From an uncultured Clostridia bacterium (GTDB taxonomy: Bacteria; Bacillota; Clostridia; Christensenellales; Borkfalkiaceae): a DNA stretch of 64,000 nucleotides. Both the position numbers and the translations under genes were made by a program. This document shows positions 62,695 through 64,000 of the stretch, piece by piece. The notes beneath the pieces are model-generated. The model did no database searches. It was not told where the DNA came from and saw only the letters and a list, made by a program, of their open reading frames with translations. How positions within the stretch are numbered: the first letter of the stretch is position 1; each line of letters begins with the position of its first letter. The DNA is taken from positions 17,083 to 81,082 of the forward strand of contig CALVXG010000011.1 in the NCBI GenBank assembly GCA_944368925.1. Direction: 5' to 3'.

Positions 62695-62858
62695 TGGAAA
62701 ATTGCGAAAAACACAGCAAAAAACTCTGCGCATACTGCAAACATTATGACTACTGCGACCGCGCCAGCCGTTGCGACGGAAAATGTTACGACTGCGACGA
62801 TAACGAATGCGAAAATAATCCCATGTACAAATTAAAAACACGAAAAGAGGACAACTGA
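62694..62858 (+). CDS. Cysteine-rich 54-residue protein
   Basis: ATG at 62694 overlapping the previous stop, TGA at 62856-62858. Eight cysteines are spaced as LCAYCKHYDYCDRASRC then KCYDCDDNEC, with histidines between them. This suggests a small zinc-binding (ribbon or knuckle) protein. Tight coupling to both neighbours, with a start 2 nt after its stop, supports a real gene despite its size. Function is unknown. Confidence 0.7.
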   Translation: MENCEKHSKKLCAYCKHYDYCDRASRCDGKCYDCDDNECENNPMYKLKTRKEDN

Positions 62859-62860
62859 AC

Positions 62861-63187
62861 ATGAAAACCTTGAAAACATCTATTTACGACAATTTAGAGT
62901 TTGTTTTCACCACAAGCACCTACTCCACCACCGGCAATACCTATGTCGGGATCCACTGCAAAGAGAATGACTGCATCGAACCGTACTGCAATCTGACGGT
63001 CAATCTGGATATGCAGCTCGGCAAAGGGTTGGCGTTTATCGACGTGAACAACGCAGACAAAAGGTTGCTCCTGTTTTTGGAAGAACAGGGCTTTATCTCT
63101 CCCACGGGCGTAACGAAGCCTTCTGGGTTTGTCGTCTATCCCCTCTATCGGCTCAACCTCGATAAAATCGGGGAATATAAATTTTAA
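62861..63187 (+). CDS. Small element protein (DUF4313-like)
   Basis: 108 residues, ATG 2 nt after the previous stop. The pattern NTYVGIHCKENDCIEPYCNLTVNL followed by GLAFIDVNNAD and a late FVVYPLYRLN recalls DUF4313 proteins of mobile elements; I give the family only tentatively. Function is unknown. Confidence 0.7.
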   Translation: MKTLKTSIYDNLEFVFTTSTYSTTGNTYVGIHCKENDCIEPYCNLTVNLDMQLGKGLAFIDVNNADKRLLLFLEEQGFISPTGVTKPSGFVVYPLYRLNLDKIGEYKF

Positions 63188-63200
63188 GGAGAATGCAGTT

Positions 63201-63515
63201 ATGGTAAACAAGCAATATGTCTATCTTATAACGCTCGACTGGGCTACCGAAGACGACAAAGGATTTGAGTTCGATATTTGCAGTACACCCAAAAAAGCGT
63301 TTGAGACCTTTCGTAAACGGATTAAAGCAGAGAAAAACCCGAATAAATCCTGGGTAGGAGAAGAAGCATTCGCCGAAGACGGGAGCGTGAACAAAGGTTA
63401 TACTCTCGACGCTCTGGAAGATCATATCTTCTCCCAATCCAGCCGTTGGTGCGTTTCGGACGATACCAACGGTCGATTTTCCGATATATACCTAAAAAGA
63501 GTCCCTTTGAAATAG
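63201..63515 (+). CDS. Small element protein, function unknown
   Basis: 104 residues from the ATG at 63201, with AAGGAG ahead. An alpha-beta protein with YLITLDWATEDDKGFEFD and a C-terminal RWCVSDDTNGRFSDIYLKRV. Not recognised. It directly precedes the antirestriction gene. Confidence 0.75.
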   Translation: MVNKQYVYLITLDWATEDDKGFEFDICSTPKKAFETFRKRIKAEKNPNKSWVGEEAFAEDGSVNKGYTLDALEDHIFSQSSRWCVSDDTNGRFSDIYLKRVPLK

Positions 63516-63527
63516 GAGAAAAAGCAT

Positions 63528-64000
63528 ATGAACGCAATTAAAATCATAATCGGTTCGTGGGGATCGTACAGCGCCTGCAATTCGCGGGCGCTCGGTTCTT
63601 CCCCTATCAATTTGTCTGACTGCTCCGACTGGACGCAAATCGAGGATATCCTGAAAAAGCAAGGCTTCGAGCTTAACGGCATAGACGCGGAGTTGTTCGT
63701 GCAGGATATAGACGGCCTACCGAACGGCTGCGCGGACTGGGATTACATAAACCCGAAAGAACTCTTTGAAACTCTCAAAAAGAGCGGCGCTCTCGAAAGC
63801 GATTATCTCTATACCGTACTCTGTGCCTATCTGGAAGTTCGTACATTTGACGAGTTCGCGGAACGCGTCGGACGGCTCGGCGATAACTGGGACAATGATA
63901 TCTATCTCTATGAGGGCTATGACTGGGAAGATTACGGCAAAGAGTTGTTTGAAATCTACGAACAGCGACTGGACGACGACCTTATCGACTACTTCGACTT
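63528..64000 (+). CDS. ardA: ArdA-type antirestriction protein (3' end outside window)
   Basis: 157 residues are visible from the ATG at 63528, behind TAGGAGAAAAAG. ArdA proteins are acidic DNA mimics that block type I restriction-modification enzymes and protect incoming conjugative DNA. The sequence is strongly acidic, with SWGSYSACNSRALGS at the start, ELFVQDIDGLPNG, and the family-like tail DNWDNDIYLYEGYDWEDYGKELFE. About 10-15 residues are probably missing. It supports a conjugative origin of the element. Confidence 0.82.
   Translation, partial: MNAIKIIIGSWGSYSACNSRALGSSPINLSDCSDWTQIEDILKKQGFELNGIDAELFVQDIDGLPNGCADWDYINPKELFETLKKSGALESDYLYTVLCAYLEVRTFDEFAERVGRLGDNWDNDIYLYEGYDWEDYGKELFEIYEQRLDDDLIDYFD

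Larger units (their letters stand above)
58749..64000 (+). mobile_element. End of an integrative (ICE-like) element inserted in xylB
   Basis: The kinase gene stops abruptly near 58749 and the coding strand switches. The genes beyond are short, mostly unknown, tightly packed accessory genes with a sigma-like regulator and ArdA, as in conjugative transposons of Bacillota. Neither integrase nor transfer genes are in the window, so the class cannot be named and the right end lies beyond 64000. Confidence 0.75.

Overview
The window looks like a chromosomal segment of a Gram-positive, Clostridia-like member of the Bacillota. The signs are purine-rich Shine-Dalgarno sites, lipobox-bearing solute-binding proteins, membrane-anchored surface proteins with Listeria-Bacteroides and Ig-like repeats, an OmpR/PhoP-type two-component system and a Dlt-like operon. 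A Christensenellales-type gut organism would fit but is only a guess. Everything from 1 to about 58750 that can be oriented is on the minus strand; from about 58750 to the end the genes are on the plus strand and belong to an integrated element.

Region 1 (1-28526) is a giant glycan-use operon. It starts at a clear promoter near 26790 and runs leftward for 14 genes, many joined by 4-nt ATGA overlaps: a surface protein, a solute-binding lipoprotein, two sugar ABC permeases, a GH99/71-like lipoprotein, a DUF5703/GH95-like enzyme, a Listeria-Bacteroides repeat surface protein, a uroporphyrinogen-decarboxylase-like (URO-D-like) protein, a GH3 enzyme, a GH63-like enzyme, a second URO-D-like protein, a GLUG/Ig-like surface protein, a very large secreted glycosidase-like protein and another repeat surface protein cut by the window edge. 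An AraC regulator with a near-consensus promoter sits just upstream.

Region 2 (28664-43176) repeats the plan: an AraC regulator, then a 7-gene operon with a GH78-like enzyme, a solute-binding lipoprotein, an Ig-like repeat surface protein, an ABC permease fused to an extracellular propeller-like domain, a second permease and two GH99/71-like lipoproteins, closed by a strong terminator. Region 3 (43298-46753) carries a GH36 alpha-galactosidase-like enzyme and a third URO-D-like protein.

Region 4 (46792-50812) is a two-component operon (response regulator, histidine kinase, membrane proteins) followed by two small genes. Four direct repeats with an exact 11-bp period, like Bacillus PhoP boxes, lie in front of the small membrane gene at 47454, and a weaker set lies in front of the regulator itself.

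Region 5 (50849-57713) is the most unusual part: sigma factor and anti-sigma-like gene, then MBOAT acyltransferase, SGNH protein, DltA-like adenylating ligase, PLP-dependent decarboxylase and acyl carrier protein, all overlapping or nearly so. This is a teichoic-acid D-alanylation (dlt) operon in outline but with an added amino acid decarboxylase, which suggests that a decarboxylated amino acid, made on the carrier protein, is attached to a surface polymer.

Region 6 (57839-64000) begins with the 3' half of a xylulokinase gene that is cut near 58749. The DNA beyond is the end of an integrative element with a sigma-like regulator, a set of small accessory genes, related noncoding leaders and an ArdA antirestriction protein at the right edge.

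No tRNA, rRNA or CRISPR array was recognised.
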